From Annona cherimola (lineage: Eukaryota > Streptophyta > Magnoliopsida > Magnoliales > Annonaceae): DNA of 64,000 nucleotides. Made by a program: the position numbers and the translations under genes. Position 1 is the stretch's first letter. The number at the start of each line of letters is the position of its first letter. This document shows positions 47,466 through 60,520 of the stretch, piece by piece. Where the stretch lies: assembly GCA_030490835.1 (NCBI GenBank), contig CM059975.1:8437579-8501578 (forward strand), in the 5' to 3' direction. Under the pieces are notes generated by a model, which was not told where the DNA came from, did not search any database, and saw only the letters and a program-made list of their open reading frames with translations.

Positions 47466-49412
47466 GAGTGCAAAAAAACTCGCCGGACCTGATACCTCTA
47501 CCAACCCAAGATATTTTGGTCCGGGTTAAACCCAGTACCAAACCCTATCTCAAAAATTTAGGTCTGGGCTAGAACATTTTTGGATCGGGTTAAAATAGAA
47601 TTTTTTTAAAAAACCACAGATTAGCCATTTTAATTTTGAAATGATCTAATTTTTTAAAGTTAATTTATTACATTGCACCTATAATTAATTTTATTCTTAT
47701 TCTTTTAAAAATTTACAATTATTTATAATTAGTTATAATCTAGTTTAATTTTTAAATTATGTCTTATAATAATTGATATGTAAGTTTGATATAAATGAGT
47801 CTTTAGACTAAATATATTAGAAAATACTTATTATATATGTTTAATTTATTTAATATATTTTTTTTATGAAAGATAAGTTTATTCGCACTAAAATCAATTC
47901 TATTGATGTAATCTTAAATTAGTAAATCTTATGGAGCTCGTTTTCACTTTTGAATATTAGTAGCATATTCAAATATATACATTTTCCATTAGATATTATT
48001 ACTTTCATTTATAAATGCCTTCGTATGTAACTCGTTTCTATTTTTACGGTGGGTTTACCCTTGCCCATTATTATTTTGTTCGGTATCAAGTTAAAACTAG
48101 GCAAAATTTTAAAGCAGAATTGTTTTCTAATAAACTGAATATTTTTGTAGGTCAAAGCAGTCCAAATTGGGGAAAACTCGCCCAGTCATATAGTAAGAGA
48201 TTATGCATAGAATCGAATTGGAACTATCATTCCTACTAACATTAACAAGTATCTAAGTGAAATTTGTTATGTTGTGCACTGTTTGTGAAACTTAGCAGTG
48301 CATACAAGGTGAGTTTTACATCGTCTAGATCTGGTACCTATTTTGGCCATGTACAGTTAGGTCCATGTTGAATCCGCTTTCAAGCTTTATTCCATGAGTT
48401 TTTTTAAATTAATTCTTAAAAATATAAATTTAAAAGTAATTATATGGAGAAGTTTTTGCAATAAACTAAAAATATAAAATATAAAATAATTATATGAAGA
48501 ACATTTCTGAAATAAATTTAAAGTAATTATATGGAAAATGTTTTTGCAATAAATTTAAAATATACATTTAAAATAATTATATAGAGAATGTTTCAGCAAT
48601 AAATTTTAAAATAATTATATATAAAAAATTTTACAATAACTTTAAAAAATGGCAAATAAAAATGAGAAATGATGAATTTTTCTCTATTCGTTTGGATACT
48701 CATTACGGTAATATACGTTGCGGGTTTTATTTGACCTAAATTGGACCCTTACATAATTCTATATTCATAGGACCAACTTAAACATAATACCAAATACTTA
48801 TTATTCAAGTCCGAATTGAGTTGGGTGGGTCCGAATCGAGTTAAGATACAAGAGGTTTTTTTTCAAATAAATTCTTAAAATAAAAGATTACAAAATAATT
48901 TATTATAAATAAAAATAAAAAAGAAAAAAGAAAGATAAATTCAAACAACATGCAATGAAATAACTACTTTAAGTTTTATATAACAATGAGAAATAATTGG
49001 TGAATTAGTGATTTATAATACCAAAATCGATAAAGGATTTCAAATTCTGCATTTTTTAAAATTATTTTTAAATAATTAATATGTATTATAAACATACCTG
49101 CACATGGGAGTTTTATAAGCAATTATAAATTTGGATATTTTAGGCTCTAAAAAATCTTGAATATCACCAGTTAATAAAACAAAATATTTAGAATATAAAT
49201 TTCAACAAGTAAATTTAGAAAACAACAGAATTAGAATCACAACAATCTTAGAAGGGCTCCATCACAAAATTTTTTGCAACATGTTATGCATGCAGTTCCG
49301 GGCCGGGTTTAACCCGGTACCATAAGCACTAAGTAATTTTTGAAAAACTTGAAACCGGGTTTTTACTTGTATCAGACTAGGCCTGGTTGGGAAAAACCCG
49401 CCCAGTGTACCC
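47466..49412. mobile_element. Possible nonautonomous DNA transposon, ~1.9 kb
   Basis: The left end (ctcgccggacctgatac, then ggtccgggttaaaccc) and right end (gggtttaacccggtacc, then aaacccgcccagtgtaccc) look like distant inverse copies. The interior is AT-rich, with a minisatellite at about 48400-48640. Terminal homology is weak, so this is tentative. Confidence 0.3.
48400..48640. repeat. AT-rich minisatellite
   Basis: About five imperfect copies of a unit of roughly 45-60 bases containing aaaataattatatggagaa, then tgttt and tgcaataaat. Confidence 0.7.
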
Positions 49413-49920
49413 TTAGTTGCCATGTACATTATACCAATAAAAAAATTAAAAATTTTGAATTAAATATATAAAGACAAAATTTTGTTACATGGACTTGGCA
49501 CTTTTATCTCCTTTATCAATTGAGGCCTGCACAAATTTATGGGGATGGAACTTAATTTCTTAATTAAATGAATATCCAAATTCACAAGGGAATTTGATTT
49601 CCATTGAATCATCCAAATGGGGAGAAATGGCAGCAATAACGAATACTTGGTGTTATCGACGCCATACAAATCTTTCCTTGTAAATATTGCCATATTGTGA
49701 TCAGGAAAACAAAAATGTTGAATGGATGTACTAGTTTGATTTCCATGTGGATAGTTCAGAGCTTGGACTCTGTAATCATCCATTATTCCGTTCCCCTCTC
49801 ATCCAGCATTGCATGCCTGTCGTTCACCGCACGCGGCCAATAGCTAGGCGGCCGGCCGGTCTCGAATACGAGCCTCTATCGTCTATCTAGCATGCGGCAA
49901 CGCATCCGCAAGCAGCAGTG

Positions 49921-52900
49921 ATGGATAATTCTTCTTCCCCATCGGTTGACCAGGCGCAACAGCAGCGCGAAAGGAGCTGGAGGTCAACGCCTGGAATCTC
50001 GAGACGCACGGTAAATTCCACAAACACTTCGTCTTCCAGAAGTCGAGCGCTTCCCGCTGCCGTTATTCACCCCGACATAGACGCCCCTCCCACTCCCAGG
50101 CCGCTTGCCCAATTCCTCGCCTTCGGCCTCATCCTCTTCTTCGCCTTCCTGCAGCTCCTGCCCGCCACCCACTTCCGTGATCCTTCCGATCCCTTTCGCA
50201 GCTGGATTCCCTACGACCTGTCCGCCACTTCCGTAAGTTATTGCCTGCAGAATTTTTTTTTTTTTTTCTGGCGCGTATGTTGCAATTCAGCGAGTTCAGT
50301 GCAAATTGTTAATTGGTGGGCGAGAACTGAACCTGACGCAGTCTCTCTCTGTTCACAGTCTAGCGGCTCACGGGCACCGAATGGGGAAATATCGAGAGTA
50401 GACTTTGCAGAAGTTAGGGAGGTTGGAACTATCCATGTTGTTTCTTGGGTGGATTGCTTGGATCTTCGAATGCTTGCAGTTCTTGTAAACTCCACACTTT
50501 CAAACTCAAGGTCTGGTTCAAGGTGCTTGGAGTACCTGTATTTGTACTGTGACAGGCATAAGGAGTTCATACCCTTCAATAAGTACTATCAGTAATGCTA
50601 TATAAAAAGTAATCATTTTCATTGTCGTCTATGCCTTATTTGTCCAATGGATATTCCCTTTCGCCGTTCTTGGATGAACCATCGAACATTACTTCACCTT
50701 ATCGAATCATACTGTCCCTTATTGGCCTAAGTGCTTTTATGAGTATCAACCCGTGTTTTAGATGAGAGAGAAATCTAACAGCATTTATCGTGAATATTTA
50801 GGTCATTAATGGGCCTAGATATGGCAAATGGAAATAGCTGATTTAGAAGAGCTGGCAAATTGCAAGAATTCTCAGAATAAATAGTAATGCCTTATAGCTC
50901 ACTCTAAGTATATGTAACATTGTCTTCAAGTAAAGGACCTGATGACCACAGGTGTAAACGTTTATTTACATAATGTGTAGGCCAATGTATTTGAATGAAT
51001 ATTAACATTTTTGAATTCCAGATACCCGGAGCGTGTGCATTTCCATTTCTTCACACCAGATGGGTATGTGAACAAGGTTTCCTACTATAAGCTGAAGGTT
51101 TTATTTCCAGATTCAAACCTTGAAATCCTTGGGTGAGTTTGATGTGCCTCACAAGTTTCTTTTGTATATTGTTTTAATTATGTGTTTACGAGGCTTTTCT
51201 AATGCAGGCAAGAAGAAGTCAAACAGACACTGAATGCCACTGTATCTGTAGGTGAATATTCCATGCCCTCTATTCATGCGCTGGCCCCTTTTATTATCCC
51301 CATCACCCGTCCATCTTTGAGCAGGTTTATATATGTTTCGCCAGATATTGTCCTGAAGGTTTGTTCATACTCTTTGCTGTTCAAAAATATTTGCTTTTCA
51401 ATATTCGTTGATTATGATATAATATTTATAGGGGGAATGATTCAATACAGCTGGGCTGCATGGAGTCTCTCTGCTGCCCTTTTTTTATTTAAAATGTTTT
51501 GTATCTCCTTTTTTACTTCATTTTTCCCAACTCTAAACTATTTATTTTGATTAACATCATTTGTTTCTTCATGTTACCAAAAATACATAACTTGAAACTT
51601 CGATTTTGTTTCTATCCAAAAAAAAAGCATCCTTGAAGAGTGAATATAGAACTATGAATTTTTTAAAAAATAGATAGTACATATATAATATATAAAAGTT
51701 TTCAATACATGTGATTTTTGTAATTATAAATAAACGCACATAGATAAACATAATAGATAGTTTGGACTCAGATAAAACATATACAAATAGAAAAATAAGA
51801 GGTTGTCTTGAATCATTGCCCATATTTATGAGCTTCATAAATCATAATCAGCATTTTGCTCCTGTGCTTAGCATCACAGTTTATTTTCACTTGAATGAGA
51901 ATTATATGCCAACAGAATTGTAAAAGGTGTAAATGATCTTTTCCTGTCAGTGGTTTGTCTAATTTAAGATCGGTCAGATTTTCTGAGAAGTTGACATGTG
52001 ATTTCTGAATCATTGAAAAGAATTTTACATGCAAATTATTAAAAGGGATGACATGGACATGAAGAAATCTCCTTCCTGGCATTTGGTCTGACTGGAAATG
52101 GACAATGCTACTTTCTCTCAGTAACTTACTGTGACATGCCAAACCCTTTGAAGTCCATGGAAATTAAACATTTCTTTATTCAAATGCCCCTAGTTTCTTC
52201 CAAGTAGTGACTTCGAGTTCACTCTCCTTCACAACTTGCATGAAACCTACTGTATTCTTGTTGTCTATCAGTAACTCTTTCATTTTTCGTTCTTCACGTA
52301 CAGGGGAGCATTGAGGAACTTTTTGAAACTGATTTGGGAAACTATGGTATCGCAGCCACTGAGGACTGCAGTAAACACTTGGGTGACTATGTTAGTTTTA
52401 ATGTGTTGGATGCTATACAAAGGATGTCTGTAAAGCCCTGGGTGTCCGTGAAACCCTATGAGAGGACTGCCTGTTCACCAAATCATGATGTGCTTTTGAT
52501 TATCACGAGGAACTTCGAAAAAGATATCTTGGAATCAATTCTATGGTGGACTAAACTCCTAAACATCCAGCATGAAAGGTTTGATTTTTTTCCCCCTTGC
52601 TTTCCATTAAAAGTAATGGTTTTTCTTTCCTTTCTAAGAATGTTTTAGTGTTTTATTCTCTCTAATCTCTGGTGGTCGTTGGATTGTTTGGAATGAGGTC
52701 TTGAAGATCATAACCTTTGATTGACTGATTCACAGCATTGTTAAATAGTATTTGTGCAGTTTTGCGACACCCCCCCCCCCCCCCCCCCCCCCCCATTCTC
52801 TGAGGATCTCACATACCATAAAACCAAGCTTCCCCTGTTGAATGCGTACAGGAAACCCTTGCATGCTGGAACTTTTTAAATATAGGGTGTGTTTGACAAC

Positions 52901-54078
52901 ATCTAAAAACTTTCCCAATTAAAAAATTTTTCATTATCCACAATTATCTTATTTTTGAATTATTTCTTCACATTTTATACAACTATCCCATTTTTTAATA
53001 ATTTTTTCATAACTAACTTATGTATTTTAATTTTATTCTTTTTATTCATCATTATTACTTCTATTATATCATATCATTTTCTCCAATTTCGAAAACTTTA
53101 TACAAAATTTTTTTTCCAAAAGTTTTATTATTTCTAAACACACTTGTAGTCTTGTCTTTTACCTGCTATACATTTTTTCATGTAATTAAGAAAATATACA
53201 TAATCCCTTAGTCTTTTCTGGTCCCCTGTTATATAACTAAATAACTGCTTCTGCAATTTTCCACGATTGGAAAACATACCACCAACGAGGTCAATTTTCA
53301 GTTCCTGATGCTTTGAGATGCGTGAGGTGTCCAATTTTTCTGTACAGAGTCTAAGAAAGTATGCTCTGTTCCTTTGGTGATTAGGAGTGCTTCCATGGGC
53401 CTGGTGCTGATGAATCCGGACGCAACAGAGATCAATCAAATTGGATAACTTTTACATTATTCCCTAAAGTGAGAATGTTAGAGAAAATTATATCTAGGTA
53501 TTAAAAAAAATATAAAATGGGTAGACCAGGTGAAGAGTGTTCCACCTGAAGGCTGGGACATATCTTTCGTGGAATTGCCTTGTGGAAATTGTTTGGATCA
53601 TGAAGCATGGACCTAATCGAATGGACTTGGAACATTAGGACTGTAAGAGGCACGATGCATGAGGGCTCCATATTTCTGCCCCGAATTTAACATTAGAATG
53701 TAATATGGGTGTAGAAAACCCGATCTTGTTTTTGAAAATCAATAAGATAATCAATGTTAATCTTCTTAATCCCAGTATTTATCTATTTTGGTAGCTTCTA
53801 TGTGCTGTTCCATGATTTGTAGGGTGCTGGTTCAGTTACAGGAATAATCAAATTAATCCTGCTGTGGCATTCGCTCTTTATGGGAAACATCTCAAGCTCT
53901 CTGCCTGCTTGGATAGTCGGTGATTCGGCTCCACAGAAACGTAATGATGGGAAGAAGGTTCTTCGGTTTGATGGGCCCTAGGAATGTGTGCTTCCCTGAG
54001 GATACTCAGCACTCGAATTTTGGCAACCTTTGGGAGCAGTACCTTCCGCCTACATCTTCTGGCATCTTGGTCAACTGA
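49921..54078 (+). CDS. GT8-like glycosyltransferase, last exon frame-disrupted
   Basis: Exons: 49921-50232, 50359-50510, 51022-51132, 51208-51358, 52304-52578, then 53823-54078. The first five (1001 nt) stay in frame. The N-terminus is cytosolic and Ser/Arg/Pro-rich. A membrane span follows at about 62-82 (FLAFGLILFFAFLQLLP), giving a type II topology typical of the Golgi. The region GTIHVVSWVDCLDLRMLAVL through YPERVHFHFFTPDG resembles the nucleotide-sugar fold of GT8/GATL proteins. Where GATL proteins have a DxD metal site, this one reads FIYVSPDIVLKGSIEEL (SPD at 236-238), so activity is uncertain. The sixth exon encodes NQINPAVAFALYGKHLKL, WIVGDSAPQKR and NVCFPEDTQHSNFGNLWEQ in three successive frames. 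That means three +1 shifts or sequence errors. The substrate is unknown. Confidence 0.8.
52770..52794. repeat. C25 homopolymer
   Basis: Twenty-five consecutive C bases in the intron before the last exon of the GT8-like gene. Unusual in such AT-rich DNA; its length may be inexact. Confidence 0.9.
52885..53143. mobile_element. MITE family 1 copy in an intron
   Basis: GGGTGTGTTTGAC at the left and CTAAACACACTT at the right, with the family interior (ccacaattatcttattttt, catcattattacttctatt). It lies in the intron between the fifth and sixth exons of the GT8-like gene. Confidence 0.8.
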
Positions 54079-55753
54079 GTCTTTTTGTTTGGATCTCCCC
54101 TTAATTGTTAAGTGTGATCTTTGTTAAGTTGGGTCTTGGAGTCGGATCATGTTTCATGAGCCAATCAGCCAACATCAAACTAATCAAGCTTCTTGATGTC
54201 TGGAAAATATGTTTATTTCATGGCTTTCGTAAGTGACAAACTGTGTAAATTTTGTATGTTAAAGCAAATAGTTTCGATTGATTACTATTTTTAATAAGCT
54301 GTTCACATATCAGTATGCTGCCTTTGGGATTTCTTGCAAGTGGCGCCAATTTCTTAGGCTCTGTTTGGCCGTGCTTCAAGGGGATGATAAGTTCTTTCCG
54401 AAATTAGCAAAGTGTTTGAGGTTTTTGATTCCATGTTTGCTGCAAAATTCTATATATAAAAAAAAAAGAGTGTAAATTCTACTTTTGTGGGAAGCAAAAT
54501 AAATCTGCTTCTTTCAAACGGCCGGTAAGTTTGGCTTGACTATTGAAATTAATTGCGCCCCAAAGGAACTAACTCATCTTTTTTTTTATTTGAACTAAAC
54601 TCTAAGCCATCTTGATTTGTTAAAAGTTGCATTTGATTTGCTGACGGCTTTGCTTATAAGACCTTAGCAAGTCCTAATTTTACTAGTTTCTGAAATGCAT
54701 GACACCCCTCCCGACCCATCCATCCATATTGATTTTAGGGTGTGTTTGGTTAGTTGGAAAAAGTGGGGAAAATTTTTGACCAACGAGGATAATGTGATAT
54801 GTTATAAATAATGATTAAGAGTAATATATATATATATATATTAGTAATTGATTAAAAACATGTGAAAAAATAATTAAAATGCAAAGATAATGATTGAAAA
54901 GTAAGATAGGCAGATACTTAAGATATCAAATCATATCATGGGCTTGTTTGTTTTGTTGCAGTTACTAATTAATATTTTTCACTGTTATTCTTGTATTCTA
55001 ATCATTTTTCCCATAAACTGTCTTCATCATACTTATTTATTTTAACTTCACTTCTGTAATTTCATATCAATAAGACAAACTCTAAAATATTTCAGTTTCC
55101 ACTCTCCACCTCATCCCATCACCCACACAAAATGTCAGTTACCAAACATCTCCAACATGCGCATGCGAAAATACGGGGAATAAGTTTTTTTCATTTCCCT
55201 TCTTCTCCCAGTTTCTACTTTCATGCAAAAGCAGCACATCAGTACCGATAGCTGTTTCCGAGGCAAGCTAATAATGCCTGGACTTTGCATGTGGCAAAGG
55301 ACTACTCAGAGCGATAGTGGTAACTCCACGGACAGTCGACAAACTAAAAATCGACAGAACTCAACAATACTCCACTTCATCCATTCAGACTTGCATTGAG
55401 TGCATGAAAATCGACGTCGTCCTTCGTTCAAAAATGTGAGTCATGTCCGTCATGAAATGGGCCGATGAAAGTTCTATTTTGAATGAGGACTAAGGATTGA
55501 ATGAGAACTAGATTTTATTTTGAAAAGAATAAAGATTGAAAACACATCAATATATAAATATGGAATGAGCACAGAGTAGCTTTAACATGTGGTTACTGAT
55601 CACTTGGAGCTGATGCGATCTCAACAGAGAGCGTGAACAATGAACTGCTTTCCTCTGGCAGATAATCACCATTCAAGGATAGTTAGCTTTCAAGCTTCTG
55701 TGAGACCAGTCTAGTTTCGCCATTGGAATGTGTTTCCATTCATCAGGATTATA

Positions 55754-55784
<31 letters not shown>

Positions 55785-58700
55785 GGGTTGTTTTGTTTTG
55801 TTTTTTATGTGTACCTTAGTTGCAGTCTGATAATTGCAAGACTCCGATCGGTTAGTGTAGATATTTGGGCTACCTTGATTTAGCCTGGGAAGAATTCATT
55901 ACATTCCCAGTTAACATGAGGAAGGTGCTAGGTACTAGATAATCCCAATCAATGCGAGGTTGTTTTAAAGCTGGACAAGGCAACTCTAAAGTGATACTTC
56001 CACCAAGGACCTCAAAATTATTGGGGATGAGTTAGAAAATTTCCCTTTATTATTACTGTTCTAAGCTATGTTTTTTTTTAATTATTAATAGATTAAAGGA
56101 AGCCAATTATCCATATTCTTATACAGGTCTCTCCAAATTAAAAATGTAGAAAACACAACATAATTAAACCCATCTATAATGCCTAATACAATATGTACAA
56201 ATGGTGCATGTAAAAATTTCAAGGGCTTTGCTTCTGTGAAGTCTTCTTTTCAATATAATTCCTATTCTTAATATTTTAATATTTGATTGAACATCCACTC
56301 CACACATTCTTTTTAGTACCATTCATATCATGGAAACTCATTCATTTATCCAGTATCACTGTGCATGAGTCTCATCTATAAATATATAAAATCAACACAA
56401 TTCAATAATTTAATAAGAAATATCAATTTTAAGGTTGTAATTTCAACATATAAATTATCTAAAATATCAATAATATATGGATAAATAATTCTATAAAATA
56501 TTATTACATTCTAATACATATGTAAATAAACCTATGCTTTTTTCGTATTTTACACATATATGTTTCTAAACAAATATAACTCATGTACATCTTTGATTTC
56601 CATGGCACTTGGTTTCTTAGTTAAACAAATGATGATAAAAAATCAACTGACGAAAATACATTTTCCTCACTCTAACAATTTTTTAGTTAAGTAAAATATA
56701 GTTTAAATTATCCTAATTTATATATTTGAAATACATCTCAAATATAAATGTTAAAGAAACTCCATTATTGTAAACCCGAACCAATTCAAAATTTTAAATC
56801 AAGTTCTGTCTGTAAAGATGCAAAGGAAAATTAGGACTCAAATTTTTAAAAAAGTAATAAAATGATGTAATATGGTAGGATTGATGATTAGGAGCAAAGA
56901 TAAAAAAAATTTAAAAAAAAGGATAGTTATATGGAAAATTTTGATTCAAATGTAGAGGTAATAATAACAAACTAAAATATCAAATCATATTAAAATGTGC
57001 ATTAAAAGGAGTGAATTTTTTTTTTACTTCTTTATATTACCCAAAAAAAAAACCTCATTGGTTGTCTATGTCAAAGTCTAGTCCCACCTGAGTCAAGAGT
57101 CATGCTAAATACAATCATACATGAAAGAGATCTCCCAAATATTTAGTAACATGTGTCTGCTTCCATATGCCTTAAAAGAGGCAGGTCGACCTAAAGTCAA
57201 CAAACGCAAGCTTTCCTTGAAAGTACAACAGCATGTGCATGTGAGCTTGTTTTCCATTGAACCCAACCGTGCCCATTTGACAATCCTCCTTGTCATGTAG
57301 TTTACTGACTTAATGAACACGTTTTAATGGGTGGTAAAATCAGTAGTATTTACAAAAGGTGGAAGAAACATTACCTTCAAAGAGCAAAATTATGACATTT
57401 CACATGATATAAGTACATTCATGCAATAATAATTCTACTTAAGACTACAAGTATATTCATGCAATAATAATTCTACTTAAGAATACTACGCTCTTTAATG
57501 CCACTACGTAGCAAATTCATGGGGAAGATAGGGTGTGTCTAATCCTGACTCTACATTTAAAAATTTTATTTAACCCTACTTTTTATATCACGTTAGGACA
57601 AGGTCAGTCTGACTCTCATCTTTCTTTAAGAGGTCTCAGGGCAACCTTTAAGTTGACTTTGGGTTAGTATCAAGACAACATATGGGGTTGAAAAAGCAAA
57701 TCAAAGTTTAAAAATGTATATATATATATATCAATATAAATTCATATTTATAATAAATTTAAAGGTTAAATTATTTAATATTTTACTATTTAGTAAGTAA
57801 AATACAATTCTTATAACAAAGCATAGTAAAATTTTCTAAATAATTTATTTTACAACTTAACTTTGATAAATATGTGTATCAATCTTAAAAAAATATTGAC
57901 ATAAATTTCGAATTACAATTAAAACTGCTAAAGTACAAAATAATAATATTCATTCTTGTAAGATATAAACAACATAGATAATATATTTTATTTCTTTAAT
58001 AAATATGTGAATGAGATAACTCGAACAACATATATGCAATTAAGAAATAAAAATTTATCAATATAAATAAGCTATAAAGTTAAAAGTACGTTAACATAAA
58101 TCATATTCACATTAATAAGTTATAAAGTTAAATACATTTATCCGATAATACAATATTCACATAAGTAAAACATATAATTTATACAAATAATTTACACATT
58201 ACGAGTCGGGACTTAGTGAACCTGCCATGCTCCTTGGAATTAAAATGCAGGTCTAAAATCCTGACCTAATCTATCCTACTGGGTTAAAATCCTTGCCCTG
58301 ACCCTTTGTAAAATTGGAACCAGGAGGGGTGGGCATAGGTCAACCCAACCTTATTTTCACCCCTAATTTCAGTCGAGTTTTCATTCTAAAAGGTGTTTGT
58401 TAGCTGCCTTTTTCTTTGGTGAAAAATTAAAGAGGTTTATTCTATTCCATGTACCCAATAGCATGATATCATCCTTTGTTCTACTAATAGCAATGCATTT
58501 CAAATGCAGATTTCTACTACACTATTAAATTAGCCTTATCCAATAATCTAAGCGTATTAGGCAAAACCATTTTGCATTCAACATGAGCCACATATTCTTT
58601 TTCCAAATCTTCGCCCTGCCGACACAATCATCAAAACGGCTACCTACGCCCAAATGATTTTCAAACGCAGCACTCCTTCCATTTTCTTTTCACATTCCTA

Positions 58701-60221
58701 GCACCGAAATAGTAGGATCTTTCTGATTTAAGCAAAGAAATGGAAGCTAAAAGGACTAGATCTTGGTTAGTTAGATTGGATTATTTCGGCTTTTCGGTTG
58801 TCTGTATGAAATTGGCCTTGCGCAACGATTCAATATATATCCAACATTATTTCCATGAAATCAAGACGCATTTTAGGATTTGTTTGGTTGGACTTTGGAG
58901 AGAGAGAAGAGAACAAGGAATAACATAACAAGATAAGATGGATGGGCAGCCCAAGGTAAGTGATGCAATTAGAATAGCAAGTGATGTCAACTGAAACACG
59001 CAATGGAAGAATAAGTTGTCTGACGTGTGTTGAAATTAGGAAAAATGGGAGAGGCGTGTATAAGACTGCGTCACTGCCAAAAAACACATATTTCTAATGT
59101 AATTATAAGTATAAAACAAAATAGCTATGAATTTTAATTTTACATGGAGGATAAATTCACCGACATGCCAAAGTTTCACTGGAGTGGGAGAAGATGGAAT
59201 GAAAAATATTCCGGGTATTCCCTTTTAGTTTTTATTTAATTTTATCCAAATTAGAGAATTAGAAATCAAGTATTTTTAGAAACCTAATTGCAAGTTTGAT
59301 ATTTGATTTTTTAATTATCATGTAATTTTGAAAACCTTAAAACCTATTAAATCAATTATAAACTCTTCATTATATTTATCAGAAAATATTCACATGGATT
59401 TGGATTGCACCATAATAATATTACAGTTCATCGTAAAATAAAACTCACTTGATTATGAAATTAACATCTATCTTTATCTATTGTATTCAGAATTATTTAC
59501 TTTAGTAGTATATTGATTTCATCTAAATCAAAACATGTATACGGGCTATATCTTAAAATGACAAACAATCAACGTAATAAAATAGTTTAACATAAATATT
59601 AATTTTAAATTTGTATTTTCAACATTTTTACTATCGAAAATATGATTTTTATATAAATAAATGATTGTATAAAATATTATAGCATTCTAATATGTGTAGG
59701 GTCATTTTGTAAACGAATGAACCATAATTATGGTACATACAGACGGCAGTTGAATAGATGGCTTTCATATTATTCTTGAAGACATTACAACATATTGTAT
59801 TTTCGTAATCATTACCTTTATTGAATAAAAATGGATGTGTCGCAGACAACATCGATTCTTATTTTATAAATATTTTTGGCCACTTTAATTTTAAAAATCG
59901 AAAGTCTTGTGTCCAACCAACATTGAACCTGGGGCGTGAAAGAAATGAGGACAAGAGAGTGGGCAGCGAATGGGATGTTGGCAGTTGTCGCCACCAAGAT
60001 CATGGAAATGGGCCCCATCCAATTGCAGCTGATCAAGATCCCGTCAGTTTGGAAAAAATGAATTGAATAAGGGAGAATGTGTTAGAAGAGTTATTCGTTT
60101 ACATGTATGGAAATAGACCGACCCATTTTCGAACAGAATTTGAAAGTAAAAATAGAAATGGAGATAACAAGAAATAGAAATAAGAAGTTTGATTGTGAAA
60201 TCAAAAGAGTGATATTGACTA
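54079..60221. other. Intergenic with MITE debris and a G30 tract
   Basis: About 54738-55160 begins GGGTGTGTTTGG and contains family 1 interiors in both orientations, probably two joined elements. A G30 run lies at 55754-55783. About 56390-56680 and 59560-59720 resemble the foldback family at 9264-9816. A 38-bp tandem duplication lies at about 57410-57482 (cattcatgcaataataatt twice). No gene recognised. Confidence 0.45.
55754..55783. repeat. G30 homopolymer
   Basis: Thirty consecutive G bases followed by AGGG. It lies about 3 kb downstream of the C25 tract. Confidence 0.9.
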
Positions 60222-60520
60222 ACGGAGTCGTGCTCGGTTGGTCAGTGTAGCTGCCAAAGAATCGGGTTTGCGCTGTGTGCGAAGAATCGGGCTGCGCTGT
60301 GGGTCGTGGGTTTGAATCCCATTTCGGCCGCGAAATGTGTGTGGGAGCTGTGGTCTCCCGTCTGGATGGTTGTGGGAGCAGTGGTCTCCCGTTTGGTTGT
60401 TGGAAGCTGTGTCTTCCTGATTATTTGGTGGAGCAGTATCTCCAGATTTGTAAGAATATCTCAAAGCCTTCAATATAATATGTGTTAAGATGTATGTAAA
60501 TATATTCTAATAAAAAAAAT
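60222..60520 (+). mobile_element. tRNA-derived SINE
   Basis: The A box-like TGCTCGGTTGGTCAGTG (60231) and B box-like GTGGGTTTGAATCCCAT (about 60306-60322) follow tRNA promoter consensus. The A-to-B spacing is stretched by an internal duplication (agaatcgggtttgcgctgtg, then agaatcgggctgcgctgtg). The body has two gtgggag.tgtggtctcccg-type repeats. The tail is A-rich (taataaaaaaaatg). Confidence 0.7.
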
